From: Phormidium sp. FACHB-1136
Lineage (GTDB): Bacteria; Cyanobacteriota; Cyanobacteriia; Phormidesmidales; Phormidesmidaceae
DNA: 44,104 nucleotides
Assembly (NCBI RefSeq): GCF_014697375.1
Contig: NZ_JACJRS010000047.1
Coordinates: 1 to 44,104 of the forward strand
Direction: 5' to 3'
Shown here: in pieces, positions 27,645 to 36,948 of the stretch
How positions within the stretch are numbered: position 1 is the first letter of the stretch
Layout of the letters: every line of letters starts with the position of its first letter
Program-made: the position numbers and the translations under genes
The notes under the pieces: model-generated
What the model saw: the letters and a program-made list of their open reading frames with translations, nothing else
Told to the model about the DNA's origin: nothing
Database searches by the model: none

Positions 27645-27968
27645 TTAGAGATATTTCTCGACAGCGGCAGTAAAGTCCTCATAGGGTTTCACCCCAATCA
27701 GGGTTTCGAGGTGTTCCCCGCCCTTAAACAACATCACCGCTGGAATACTGCGAATCCCGAATCGCTTAGCAACGGTGGGGTTGGTGTCGAGGTCCAACTT
27801 AAAGACCTTGGCTCGATGCTCAAAGTCTTGGGCCAGTTTGTCCATGAGGGGAGCAACGACCTTGCAGGGGCCGCACCAAACAGCGGTGCAATCGACCACG
27901 AATAGAGAACCTTCAGCTAATAGAGTGTCGAATTCCTGTTCGCTCGCAATCGAAGAGGCAGTAATCAT
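27645..27968 (-). CDS. trxA: Thioredoxin
   Basis: 107 aa from ATG 27968 (MITASSIASEQEF...), the usual thioredoxin length; a longer frame to 28046 has no homologous sequence. Active site WCGPC, then the cis-proline loop in IRSIPAVMLFKGG, and the conserved Asp/Lys pattern (KLDLDTNP). The residue before the active site is Val (AVWCGPC). First of three minus-strand genes ending with CBS-CP12. Thioredoxin is the physiological reductant that releases CP12-bound enzymes in the light. Divergent from the gene at 28055. Confidence 0.93.
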   Translation of the reverse strand: MITASSIASEQEFDTLLAEGSLFVVDCTAVWCGPCKVVAPLMDKLAQDFEHRAKVFKLDLDTNPTVAKRFGIRSIPAVMLFKGGEHLETLIGVKPYEDFTAAVEKYL

Positions 27969-28054
27969 GACCAAGTAATGTCTCAATAAATGACCGGACA
28001 AAAGACAGAGAAAACCGTAAAACTCGCTTTGGCAAGGCCGAGCCATGGGCTAAA

Positions 28055-28453
28055 ATGGCAAGCACCACTGTTCGTCATGGCCACGGTACTGTGATGGTTG
28101 ATCCTGCCGCTTACCAATCTCCTACGCCCTGGGAACGATTAGAACAAGGGCGACAAGCGAAGGCAGCCAGGGGAGGCTATGCGGGCTATGGATCCCCCGC
28201 CTTTGGGCAACAGGCCGTGAATGGTGAGTTGATCGCCAACCCCCAAGAAGCGGAGGTGGCTGACCTGATTCGGCGGCATCATCGGTCGGGCAAGTCGTTG
28301 CAGAAAATTGCGGACTGGCTCAACCAGCGAGGCTACACCACTAAGCGGGGTCATCAGTGGCAGCGGGTTTCGGTAAAACGGGTGCTAGACCGCATCTACG
28401 GTAGAACGCCGAGAATGTCTGGAGTGGATGACTCTCGTTCCGAGCATTCCTAA
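28055..28453 (+). CDS. Recombinase-domain-like small protein
   Basis: 132 aa. The central part (GGYAGYGSPAFGQQ... NPQEAEVADLIRRHHRSGKSLQKIADWLNQRGYTTKRG..WQRVSVKRVLDR) matches the Recombinase domain that follows the catalytic part of large serine recombinases. No resolvase N-terminal catalytic domain is present. Small stand-alone proteins of this type occur in cyanobacteria and may only bind DNA. The start is uncertain: ATG 28055 lacks a clear ribosome binding site, and an ATG at 28094 is possible. Confidence 0.65.
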   Translation: MASTTVRHGHGTVMVDPAAYQSPTPWERLEQGRQAKAARGGYAGYGSPAFGQQAVNGELIANPQEAEVADLIRRHHRSGKSLQKIADWLNQRGYTTKRGHQWQRVSVKRVLDRIYGRTPRMSGVDDSRSEHS

Positions 28454-28523
28454 CGTCAGGGCAGCTATTCGTCTAAAGGGAACCTAATCAAACTTAAAAG
28501 CTTTATTCATCGGAGTTTCAGGG

Positions 28524-28613
28524 AATATTCTGTTACATCCCTCATAATAGCACCAGAGAGGCTTACGTCAATTGATATCGGTAGGTTTTACCGATATTTC
28601 TGTTACATCCCTC
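28524..28613. promoter_or_regulatory. Direct 16-bp repeats and a 9-bp hairpin before the CBS gene
   Basis: TTCTGTTACATCCCTC occurs at 28528-28543 and 28598-28613, exactly 70 bases apart. Just before the second copy lies a perfect dyad ATATCGGTA (28575-28583) / TACCGATAT (28589-28597). This could be paired regulator-binding sites or a repeat element. The only gene downstream is the CBS protein at 28662. Confidence 0.45.
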
Positions 28614-28661
28614 TTGTGCTGTTCTGTCCCTCTCTGCTGCTAAGCCCAGCGCCTGCGCTCT

Positions 28662-29876
28662 ATGCCCTCTGCCGGAACTTTAGACTACGAGTCCTTCGAC
28701 AACCCTCTACGCTGGTTTCCCGATCTGACGGCAGCCATTGAGCGGAATCCCATTATTGTGGCCCCAGACACCCCCCTCATCCAGGTGATCAGCCTGATTA
28801 GTCAGGCCCACGACCGTTGCGCCCTCGGCCCCCTCTCTCCCCTAGATTCCGAGGATCAAGACTGGGCAGGCCCCGAGCGGTTGGCCGGGTGTGTGCTGGT
28901 CATGGAGGGATCGGAGCTGCGGGGCATTTTGACCGAGCGCGATGTGGTACGACTCACCGCTGCGGCCATCGACTGTCGCACTGTGACGGTGGCAACCGTG
29001 ATGACATCTCCGGTGGTCACGCTGGCAGAACAGGCGATACAGGACGTTTTTGCGGCGCTCTTTCTCCTGCGGCGTTACCGGATTCGTCACCTGCCCGTTT
29101 TAGATGCCGATGGGGCCGTGGTGGGGGTCATCTCCCATGCTAGTCTTCGCCGAGTGCTCAAGCCAGCCAATCTACTGCGGTTTCGGCGGGTGGCGGATGT
29201 GATGTCTACCCAGGTGGTGCAAGCTTCTCTGACGACACCAGTCTTGACCCTGGCTCGGCTCATGGCCAACCATCACGTGAGTTGTGTGGTCATCACCCAA
29301 CTGGATGATGAAGGCTATGCACGTCCGGTGGGCATTTTGACCGAGCGCGACATTGTTCAATTTCAATCCTTGCAACTTGATCTGGTGAACACCCCAGCCT
29401 ATGAGCTGATGAGCACGCCCTTATTTTTGCTGAGTCCCCAAGATTCTCTATGGGTGGCCCAGCAGGAAATGCAACGACGCCATGTAGGACGGCTGGTGGT
29501 GTCTTGGGACTGGGGCCGGGGCATGGGCATTGTGACCCAAACCAGTTTGTTGAGGGTGTTTGACCCCATGGAAATGTATAGCGTGATTGAAAATCTCCAG
29601 CAAACCATTCAGGAACTCCAAGGTCAGTCGTCGCCCCACACCCTAGAGGATCGACAGGATCCTTCCGCCCTTTTCCTAGATTCTCCCACCCTCACCCCGC
29701 TGACGGCTGGCCCTGGAGCCTCCCCTTCCTCCACCCACCCGGATGCCGCTACTCTGCAAGAGCTGCTGGCCCATGTCGTGTCTACCCTCGATGCCCTGAT
29801 CGCCGAGCCCAACCCGTCATCGCAGACGATGAAAACTCGCCTGATCCATCTGCTGAATCACATCAAAAAAGCCTGA
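28662..29876 (+). CDS. Multi-CBS-domain regulatory protein
   Basis: 404 aa with four CBS motifs: about 22-105 (PIIVAPDTPLIQVISLISQ... LRGILTERDVVRLTA), 105-170 (VATVMTSPVVTLAEQ... VVGVISHASLRRVL), 180-250 (VADVMSTQVVQASL... PVGILTERDIVQFQ) and 250-310 (AYELMSTPLFLLSP... GMGIVTQTSLLRVF). A Ser/Pro/Thr-rich linker and a short helix end the protein. CBS pairs bind adenine nucleotides. This N-terminal form (LRWFPDLTAAIERNP) is usual in cyanobacteria at the front of PAS/kinase proteins; here no kinase follows. No clear ribosome binding site. Confidence 0.85.
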   Translation: MPSAGTLDYESFDNPLRWFPDLTAAIERNPIIVAPDTPLIQVISLISQAHDRCALGPLSPLDSEDQDWAGPERLAGCVLVMEGSELRGILTERDVVRLTAAAIDCRTVTVATVMTSPVVTLAEQAIQDVFAALFLLRRYRIRHLPVLDADGAVVGVISHASLRRVLKPANLLRFRRVADVMSTQVVQASLTTPVLTLARLMANHHVSCVVITQLDDEGYARPVGILTERDIVQFQSLQLDLVNTPAYELMSTPLFLLSPQDSLWVAQQEMQRRHVGRLVVSWDWGRGMGIVTQTSLLRVFDPMEMYSVIENLQQTIQELQGQSSPHTLEDRQDPSALFLDSPTLTPLTAGPGASPSSTHPDAATLQELLAHVVSTLDALIAEPNPSSQTMKTRLIHLLNHIKKA

Positions 29877-29939
29877 ACACCGGAGGCTGATTTGGGGCGG
29901 ACAATTGGCAAGGGGGGACGGATTGAGTGACAGATGGCG

Positions 29940-30095
29940 TATCGACTATAATTGTATTTTCAACTACCCCATTTAGGGTTGATTTTAGGACAGTTGTAGG
30001 CTGATTTAGTCCCGAAAGGTTTGACCGCTAGAACTCATGCTTCATGACCGTTTCAGTCTTAACGACCAAAATTTTCCCATTGCTAAAACTAAGCC
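29940..30095 (-). mobile_element. Partial second copy of the 1447-1708 element
   Basis: Read on the minus strand from 30095: GGCTTAGTTTTAGCAATGG, then AAAATTTTGGTCGTTAAGA, a diverged middle, CAGCCTAC(A/G)ACTGTCC and AACCCTAAATGGG. The order matches bases 1447-1580. The second terminal repeat is not found before the CBS gene, so it is a half copy. It lies between the CBS gene and the end of the patG-like gene. Confidence 0.6.
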
Positions 30096-30113
30096 TAACG
30101 GCAATAGATGAAT

Positions 30114-33100
30114 TCAACCTGCTGTTGCGTTTTTACCAGGTTTTGCCCAGCGTTTGATACGCCCTACCGTCACGGGCATTGTATCGGCTACGTCGAGGGT
30201 AAAGCGAAATACCTGACGAGATCGCCGACCATGATCAGGATCAAAAAAGGTGAGTAAGACATCCCAGCAATCACTATTCAGACGACAGTAGGGACTTTTT
30301 TCGACCTCGATGGTATCAAGCTGTCGACCTGAGGCAATAGCTTCGGCAAAGGTTGCGGCGGCCTGAAAGGTATTGGTAACGGCGAAGTTGAGGGCGCGAT
30401 CCCGTGATGTTTGTCCGACATTATGGAGGTCGTAATAGACTCGGTTGAGGAATGCCGTAAGACTGAGGCGAATGTCTTCTAGGGACGTCTCTTCAGTGCC
30501 AGAGAGGGTATTGATGGCGGCATCCACGAGGGTATTCACATTCCAGCCATACATTCCCCTGGGGTTGCTGACATTCAACACAGGCACCACCTCACCCGAG
30601 AAGAGTGTTACCGTGCGGTTAGTTTGTCGTCCTGGAATACTAATTCGCTCAATAAACTCATGGCTGATTTCGGGTGCGAGTTGTCCGTTGAGCATTAGGA
30701 GGAACATTTCATAAATGTCATCGGCAAAGGGGCCTTTTGGGTCGAGGGCGTAGAGAGTATTTTGATCAAGGTTTAATGTCCAAATGAGGGCATGAGCCGC
30801 ATCTGGGTGACGATCCAAGTGCTCAACCATCTGACGAGCATCGTAGGGATTCGGGGGAACCATGCCCCCATTGGGGTCTGCCGGAGCCATGGTTTGTTTG
30901 AAGGTATCGCGACGGGCTTCATCGCCAAAGTCATAACTCAGGGTCCCCAGGGCGTAGACATGGCCAGAGTAGGCGGTGGAGGGGGTAATAGAGGAGGGAG
31001 AGAGGGGAGGAAGGGAAGCAGCGGAAATAGAGGAAGCGAAATCATCCAGAGTTTGGCTGCTGACAGTTGACTCCTGCTTCTGATTTCTGACTTCCGACGG
31101 AGCGATTGCCTCATAATCCTGCCGGGTGACCTGGTTGCCAGTGAAGGCGATGGTCATCGATGGGCCGAATAGAAGCTCCATGGCCCCGGGGAGGTTCACT
31201 TTGCCATGCAGACAGCGTTCGGGTTCATCGGTGTCGTCGGGGGTGCAGGGTAGGGCGGTGTTGAGTAGGGCGGCGCGAATGGCTTCCGCATCGACGGGCT
31301 TACCCTGTTGAAGTTGCAGGCTCATCAGTAGACCACAGAGCCCGGTCATCACAGGCGCAGCCATACTGGTGCCCTTGAGGCGTACCGGCTCTTCGTTGGC
31401 GGGTTGGGCACCGAGAATCTCACCGCCGGGGGCCATGATCCCTTCTAGGGCGTTATTACCGCCCCAGTTGCTGAACTTATAGGGCTTACCGTCAGGCTTA
31501 AGAGCTCCCACCGACAGCACCCCCGGTAAGGTAGCGGGCATACACCAGCATTCCCCTTCGTTGTTGCCAGCAGGGGCGACAATCAGGATGTTGTTATCCA
31601 GGCACTTCCGTAGGGCTTGGAGTAGAAACTCTTCCCCCTCGCCGGTTTGGGTGGGGCGACAGGCAGCACAGTGGATGATGTTGGCTCCTAAATCTAACGC
31701 CAGCTCAAAGGCTCGAGCTAGGTTGAGGGGGGAGATAAACTCTTCGTTGTCGCTGGTGGTGTTAAGGGGGACGTTAATTACCCGACAGCGGGGGGCCAGA
31801 CCAGGAGAAGGGGTATTTTCTTGACCAACGATGGTGCTGGTGATGTGGCAGGCGTGGTTGTCGCCGTGGATACGATGGAGTAGCGAATCTGGAAAAGTCG
31901 CCTTCATCGCTTCGTTTTTTTGGTCTTTATCTAGGTCGTCGTTGTTGTCAATTTCCTGGAACTGAAGATAGGCCACCTGGGGTACGGGTTCGGCGGGGGG
32001 GTGCCAGTAGGGAAAGACCTTGGAAATTTCCGCCCCATCGAAACAGGATAGGCTGTGGTCGGGGTTGCCATCCAAAATGACAATGGTGATGCGGGGATCA
32101 CCCAGGGTGTGATTGCGCAGGTCGGCGAGGCCAGGAATGCGATCATCGAGATCGTGGGGATGCTGGGCTGGGGACGCGGAGGAGGGAAGAAATGCTGTTG
32201 GCTGAATTGCGTCTTCGCTCAATCCAATAGAATCCGATTCAACTTCACTGGCTTCAAGCTTTGAATGAACGTCGGAGGGGTCAGCCTTCTCTTCAGAAGT
32301 CCATTCTTCCTGACTCATCTCACTAGCATCTAGGGCAGATTCGCTCACTTCGATGGTCAATTCTTCGGAAGCGTTAGTGTGATCTACGGTGGTCACTTCA
32401 GAGCTGCTTGCCTCAACTTTCCCTGTCGGCAGTGACCCCAGCATGAATTCACCCACAGAGGATTCCACCACATAATCTAGTCCGGTGGCTTGGGCGAAGC
32501 GATCACTATCTCCTGTTCCTAGGGCGCAAGGAGCCAGACTCATATTTGTAGCCACCAAATAAAAGTTCTCGTACAGCACCCCTACGTGCTTCAGCACCAG
32601 GGCGTAGGCCAGGGAACGATATTTGCGAAACAGGCGGCCAAAGCGGGCGGTGATAATCAGCAAAACTTGGGGCATCCCCTGTTCACCACTCGCCTGGTGA
32701 GCATCTTTAAGTAATGCTTGAATATCGGCAGCAGCAGCATCAAGTTGAGCCAGGTGGTGGTTGAGGGGATCGTAGTGGTACAGGCCAGGACTGACCCCAG
32801 CACAATGGCGCACCACCGGGTAAATCTCCAGCTCGTACATGGCTCCGCCGCAGGGGTAGGGGCGGCGGCTTAGCTCGCCCCAGTCAAAGTCCTCACCAAA
32901 CTCCGCCTTCAGCAGAGCCTGTTGCTCCGCCTCCAGACCATAAATCTCCTTGATCCGGGCGGTGCGATAGAGAAATTCCCCCAGTTGTTCAACGGTGATA
33001 GGCTGGTGGTCGTCGTACTCGCGAATCGACCGCCGCGTCTCCAGGGCGGTGGTCAGGGTTTTATCCCGCTGGCGAATCGCCTCAATGCTGAACTGGGGTA

Positions 33101-33875
33101 GGGGAACAATTTGCCCACTCATCGGCGGTTTCACCACCGGAAACTGCTCCCAAACCCCTACACTGGCGGCGATATTCGCCGTTGAGTAGTCGTGGCGGTA
33201 AAGGCGGCTGCGGCTGTGGAACAGCAGATTGTGAAATTCCCACAGTTGCAGTTCCGGGGCTTCGGCAGCTTCTAAGCTCAAAAAGCCCGTAGCCCAGAGT
33301 AGGTTTAAGAACTGATAGGCGGTTTCTGCTCCGATCTGCGGGGGGGGAGTGACCCGTCGCAGGGATTGGGGCTGGGCAAGCTGGGCCAAAATGGCGCTGG
33401 CTCGCCAATCGGTGAGCCGCACCCGAAATTTTGACAGAGGCGACTCCAGCACCATGCCGCCCTCGTGGCTGCGCTGGTAGGCAAAGCGCGACAGACTTAC
33501 CTGGACTTGACTCCAGTGGGGGAGGGCGAGGTTGAGTTCGGTAGACTCCACCATCGGCTCCGCGATTGCCAGGGGTAGCACGGCGTAATTTAACCAACCC
33601 TGCTGATCAAGCTGTTGTAAAGTTACCGCCAACTGTTCCGCCGCCGCTGGCCCCTGCCGATCTACCAAGGTTTGCATCAGGGCTTCTGCCGTTGCCCCCC
33701 CCTCCTGCAATTGAGCCAGGGCATCCCCCATGCCGGTGATCGAAGGGATAGTTACCTTGGAAGGGGGCACCTCCGGACTGGCGTTAGCCCCCTCCAGGGT
33801 GAGGCAATAGCCATCGGTGCCAGCATGAACCTGAATAGCGGTATTGAGGGACAGGGCAAAGGGGTAGGCGGGCAT
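30114..33875 (-). CDS. patG: PatG-like oxidase / macrocyclase-protease fusion
   Basis: 1253 aa. Residues 1-250 are an N-terminal accessory region. 255-490 is an FMN azoline oxidase of the SagB/ThcOx nitroreductase type (RRSIREYDDHQPITVEQLGEF, YPCGGAMYELEIYPVV, GLYHYDP). 495-590 is an acidic linker. 595-900 is a subtilase with Asp602 (VILDG), His674 (NHACHI), oxyanion Asn771 (PAGNNEG) and Ser837 (KGTSMAAP). 72 residues separate Asp and His, against 35 in the PatA-like paralogue, matching the helical insert that marks PatG-type macrocyclases. 970-1253 is the C-terminal domain shared with PatA (YALGTLSYDFGDEARRDTFKQ). It should oxidise azolines, remove the S-Y-D-G tail and join the ends. Last gene of the cluster; no obvious ribosome binding site. 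Confidence 0.92.
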   Translation of the reverse strand: MPAYPFALSLNTAIQVHAGTDGYCLTLEGANASPEVPPSKVTIPSITGMGDALAQLQEGGATAEALMQTLVDRQGPAAAEQLAVTLQQLDQQGWLNYAVLPLAIAEPMVESTELNLALPHWSQVQVSLSRFAYQRSHEGGMVLESPLSKFRVRLTDWRASAILAQLAQPQSLRRVTPPPQIGAETAYQFLNLLWATGFLSLEAAEAPELQLWEFHNLLFHSRSRLYRHDYSTANIAASVGVWEQFPVVKPPMSGQIVPLPQFSIEAIRQRDKTLTTALETRRSIREYDDHQPITVEQLGEFLYRTARIKEIYGLEAEQQALLKAEFGEDFDWGELSRRPYPCGGAMYELEIYPVVRHCAGVSPGLYHYDPLNHHLAQLDAAAADIQALLKDAHQASGEQGMPQVLLIITARFGRLFRKYRSLAYALVLKHVGVLYENFYLVATNMSLAPCALGTGDSDRFAQATGLDYVVESSVGEFMLGSLPTGKVEASSSEVTTVDHTNASEELTIEVSESALDASEMSQEEWTSEEKADPSDVHSKLEASEVESDSIGLSEDAIQPTAFLPSSASPAQHPHDLDDRIPGLADLRNHTLGDPRITIVILDGNPDHSLSCFDGAEISKVFPYWHPPAEPVPQVAYLQFQEIDNNDDLDKDQKNEAMKATFPDSLLHRIHGDNHACHITSTIVGQENTPSPGLAPRCRVINVPLNTTSDNEEFISPLNLARAFELALDLGANIIHCAACRPTQTGEGEEFLLQALRKCLDNNILIVAPAGNNEGECWCMPATLPGVLSVGALKPDGKPYKFSNWGGNNALEGIMAPGGEILGAQPANEEPVRLKGTSMAAPVMTGLCGLLMSLQLQQGKPVDAEAIRAALLNTALPCTPDDTDEPERCLHGKVNLPGAMELLFGPSMTIAFTGNQVTRQDYEAIAPSEVRNQKQESTVSSQTLDDFASSISAASLPPLSPSSITPSTAYSGHVYALGTLSYDFGDEARRDTFKQTMAPADPNGGMVPPNPYDARQMVEHLDRHPDAAHALIWTLNLDQNTLYALDPKGPFADDIYEMFLLMLNGQLAPEISHEFIERISIPGRQTNRTVTLFSGEVVPVLNVSNPRGMYGWNVNTLVDAAINTLSGTEETSLEDIRLSLTAFLNRVYYDLHNVGQTSRDRALNFAVTNTFQAAATFAEAIASGRQLDTIEVEKSPYCRLNSDCWDVLLTFFDPDHGRRSRQVFRFTLDVADTMPVTVGRIKRWAKPGKNATAG

Positions 33876-33942
33876 GGGTTTTGGTCAGTAGGGTTTATAA
33901 AGGGAGGGCGGTGGCAGATATGCTATCTTGCGTCACCCCCTC

Positions 33943-34034
33943 AGGGTGCCAGGTATCAGAAGGCCCTGAGATATCAACGGTTGCCCGTCAAATTATCGAG
34001 GAGAATCATGCTCCTTGGCGGACGTAATCGCCCT
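33943..34034. repeat. Cluster repeat R, copy a (diverged)
   Basis: Starts AGGGTGCCAGGTATCAGAAG and continues through ATATCAACGGTTGCCCGTCA and TTATCGAG. Lies just downstream of precursor 1 on the minus strand. One of four such copies, each behind a precursor gene. Confidence 0.7.
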
Positions 34035-34075
34035 GGTGGTGGTCTAGAATCGTCTGTTCTAAAATTAAGCCGTGA

Positions 34076-34243
34076 CTACTCGTCGTCGCCATCGTAGGAA
34101 CATCTACCAATGTGCTCTCCCAAGTGATTAGAAGGGCCACAAGTAGCCACTTCGCTGAGTTCGGCGAGGGCGCTGGGTAGCTGGCCCGTGGGTACCCGGT
34201 CTACGGGTTGCTGGGGGTTTGGGGTAATCGACTTGTTGTTCAT
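34076..34243 (-). CDS. Cyanobactin precursor peptide 1
   Basis: 55 aa from ATG 34243, with TGAGGAAA upstream. Leader MNNKSITPNPQQPVDRVPTG then QLPSALAELSE, as in PatE-type precursors (P-V-x-R-x-x-x-G-Q-L-x-x-x-L-A-E-L-S-E; the LAELSE box is the heterocyclase recognition site). C-terminal tail CSYDGDDE, with S-Y-D-G the PatG recognition. Between them ATCGPSNHLGEHIGRC; I infer cleavage after G-P-S and a core NHLGEHIGRC. A single core, with its Cys next to the tail as expected for C-terminal thiazoline. Lies between patD and patG. Too short for a usual ORF cutoff. Confidence 0.85.
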   Translation of the reverse strand: MNNKSITPNPQQPVDRVPTGQLPSALAELSEVATCGPSNHLGEHIGRCSYDGDDE

Positions 34244-34270
34244 TTGAGTTTCCTCATTAGGTTTACAGTT

Positions 34271-34290
34271 GACCCCTTAGGGGGGGCAGT
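34271..34290 (-). promoter_or_regulatory. Leader hairpin before precursor 1
   Basis: On the minus strand a run GCCCCCCC-TAAG-GGGGTC forms a stem 27 bases before the ATG. It is the counterpart of the GACCGC/GCGGTC hairpin in the other precursor leaders, with both arms changed. Confidence 0.45.
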
Positions 34291-34391
34291 CCCTTCCTGT
34301 TGTCAAGAAGCCTGTGGCGTGGCCCGGTGTGGCGAGGGGGCGGCAAATAGGGGATGGGGAGAACCTGACTCAACATGCTCCCCGTCGCCCT

Positions 34392-36692
34392 CTAAAACGG
34401 CATCGCCATTGGGTTCATCTCTTCCTCCGGCGTGGGTGCTTGCCGCCAGCCCAGGTTCACTGGCACGTCGTAAAGTCGTCCGGGGCCGAAGCGTGACCAG
34501 AAGTGGCGCAGTCCCGGCACAATTACCTTGACCACGTTGAGCCCGATATCTGGGCGGGTTTGGTCGAGTACCAGGGTTTCTAAACCGGCTTGCTGCACGA
34601 TATTCACACAGGTCATGACGTCATCGCGGATATCGTCGCCCCAGCGTTTTGGGTAGTCCTGGATTGTCTTCAGGGGTTGAGCTGGATCGGGTACGAGGTA
34701 GGGTTGATTGTCGAGGGTGGCCTCTAGCAGCCAGAGCTTCGCGTCGCCATCGAGTTGGTCATCGGGTACCCGGTCGAGTTCTAGCCCCAGTTGATTGACC
34801 TCCGTCAGGGCTCGCAGAATGGCGATGGTGGGGTCGAGGTGAGCGCCAAAGCCCAGGATGAGCCGTTCAGACTCGCCCACGGTGCGGCGGGAGACCCCGG
34901 CAAAGGCCGGGATGCCTAGGTCGGCGGTGAGATCGAGCACCCACAGTTCCCGGTCATGGTCGGCATAATACTGTTGCAGGTCGGTAAAGTAAGGCTCGTC
35001 AAAGCTGGTCAGATCGACGGCGGGTCGCTGCAAGCGGTTATACCACCAGAGGGCAACGCTGTCCCGCTCTACCAGTTCAAAAAAGCCCTGCAAAATGGCC
35101 TCCTCCAGGGTATTGCCAGCGGCGTTGCCGTTGGAGTCGGCTCGACAGAAGGCTTGATCCTTGGGTTGGGGGGCGTTGTAGTAGCAAAAGGCGGTGGGCA
35201 GGTACTTATGACGCTGCTCCGTTAGCGACCATACCGGTGTCCAGTCCATGCGCTGATCAGGGTCAAAGCGCTGGGGAATCCAATCGTGAGCGGCCTGGCG
35301 GTTTTCGTTAATGGCGTCTCGACGGGCATACTGGCTGTCGCTGATGCAAAGACAGGCTTCGGGATTGATCGCCAACTCGCCTAGCTCGGTGAACGTAGCC
35401 TGTTGACGGGGTTCATCCCCTTGATAAATACCGGAGTAGCGCTCCACCGCTTCGCAAAAGCCACTGGCGCGGGATTGGCTGTCGGTTTTGCCCTTGCCCG
35501 AACTCTTGTGTTTTAGGGTGCTGCGTAAGCCACGCAGGGAGGTGGCACCACCAAAGGCATGGCCTGCCCGGTAGGTATGCACCAGGGGGTTGGCGGGGTC
35601 GGTGACTCGCACCAGCTCAGTGACCACTCCGGTGATGGGGCTGATTAAATGCTCGTGCTGTTGCACCGTTTGCTGGGGGGTGATGGCGCGGTGGCCACCG
35701 TCGCGGGTGAACTGCTTTTGACGGGGTTCCAGCACCAGCGGCTCGAATCCTCGCGCTGTGAGGATATCGGGGTCGCCGCAGGTAGGGCATTGGGGGCGAC
35801 GACTCAGGGTGTGGGTCTTGAATTCGAGGGTGCGGTGATTGAGGGTTAGCAGTCGCCCTTGGAGCGATGGGGTATGGCTGATGACAAGGTGTTTGGCGAT
35901 TTCGGTGGCGGCGAACTGGAGGGCGGTCTGCACGGTGGAGGGTAAGGCGGCACGGGCCGTGGGGAGGTAGGCGCTGGGTGGCGCTGTCTCGGTTGCTGAG
36001 GACGGGGTGGAGCCATTGGAGGATGCAGCGTGTTTTTGGCGCTGTACGGAGGTTTCCACTTCGCGATTGCCCGCTAGGCGCTGGGCCAGACAGTGCCAGC
36101 AACCGGTTTCACCGGGCTTAAAGACGGGGCCTAACCAGAGGACACTACCCAGGGGTTTAACCAATAACCAAGGTTGCTGGTGTTCGATGTGTTGCTGGTT
36201 GAGGCGGGCTAGGTCGGGGTGTAGGTAGTCGTCGGTGAGGACGATGGTCAAGGCGGTGTCTGAGTGGGAACTGGTTTCCACTGGGATACCCACATCATGG
36301 AGGGCCGTCGAGAGGATATCCACCAGCTCTGGGTTGATCCGATCCCCAACCGGGGTGACGACAACGGGGCGCTGTAAGGCCTGGGCCGCTTCGGCGGGGG
36401 CTATCCCCAGTTCGCTCCAAAAGGCAGCGACTTCAGGGGCCATCTCGGGGGCCGCCGTGGTCAAGTAGCCCTTTTCCATCAGGCGGTTGAGCACAAAGTC
36501 GATGTAATCCAGGGGCACTTCACCGTTGAGTTTCTCGGCGATTTGCTCCCGGCTGTGGTGGCCATCCAGAAAGGGGAGAATCTGGCAGTAGAGCTGGCCG
36601 GTGAGGGCATGGTTGTCTTGCTCACCCAATAGGTAGACCTGTTTGGGTTCGATGATTTCAATGTGGTAGTGGGGTTTGATTTGGAAGGTCAT
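34392..36692 (-). CDS. patD: PatD-like YcaO heterocyclase (cyclodehydratase)
   Basis: 766 aa from ATG 36692 (MTFQIKPHYHIEI...); the frame extends 13 codons upstream without similarity. Residues 1-320 form the E1-like/precursor-binding part with two zinc CxxC pairs: GCWHC (198, 201) and CPTC (302, 305). Residues about 370-766 are the YcaO domain: RAGHAFGGATS...R.T, SGFCEAVERYSG, LEEAILQGFFELVERDS.ALWWYN. The end is ...MNPMAMPF rather than a strict PxPxP. It should bind the LAELSE leader box and use ATP to turn core Cys (and possibly Ser/Thr) into azolines. Length fits the PatD/TruD/LynD class. Confidence 0.95.
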   Translation of the reverse strand: MTFQIKPHYHIEIIEPKQVYLLGEQDNHALTGQLYCQILPFLDGHHSREQIAEKLNGEVPLDYIDFVLNRLMEKGYLTTAAPEMAPEVAAFWSELGIAPAEAAQALQRPVVVTPVGDRINPELVDILSTALHDVGIPVETSSHSDTALTIVLTDDYLHPDLARLNQQHIEHQQPWLLVKPLGSVLWLGPVFKPGETGCWHCLAQRLAGNREVETSVQRQKHAASSNGSTPSSATETAPPSAYLPTARAALPSTVQTALQFAATEIAKHLVISHTPSLQGRLLTLNHRTLEFKTHTLSRRPQCPTCGDPDILTARGFEPLVLEPRQKQFTRDGGHRAITPQQTVQQHEHLISPITGVVTELVRVTDPANPLVHTYRAGHAFGGATSLRGLRSTLKHKSSGKGKTDSQSRASGFCEAVERYSGIYQGDEPRQQATFTELGELAINPEACLCISDSQYARRDAINENRQAAHDWIPQRFDPDQRMDWTPVWSLTEQRHKYLPTAFCYYNAPQPKDQAFCRADSNGNAAGNTLEEAILQGFFELVERDSVALWWYNRLQRPAVDLTSFDEPYFTDLQQYYADHDRELWVLDLTADLGIPAFAGVSRRTVGESERLILGFGAHLDPTIAILRALTEVNQLGLELDRVPDDQLDGDAKLWLLEATLDNQPYLVPDPAQPLKTIQDYPKRWGDDIRDDVMTCVNIVQQAGLETLVLDQTRPDIGLNVVKVIVPGLRHFWSRFGPGRLYDVPVNLGWRQAPTPEEEMNPMAMPF

Positions 36693-36948
36693 TTTTCTAC
36701 GAGTTGAGCAACTATGGCCGTGATAAAACACTCACCGACGACGGTTTGATTCAGTAGTATTCAGTCTTTTGGCAATTAGAAACGATCTAAGAAAATTGCG
36801 CTCAAAACTATCGAGGATTTGGTAACTGCTATCACCCGAAAAGCAAGCTCGCCAATGGGGGAAGAAGACTTGGAGAGGGGGAGACCGAGAGACAGGGAGA
36901 AACTGAATCAATTTTCTCTCCTGCTTCCTTTCTCCCCATTACCCCGCC

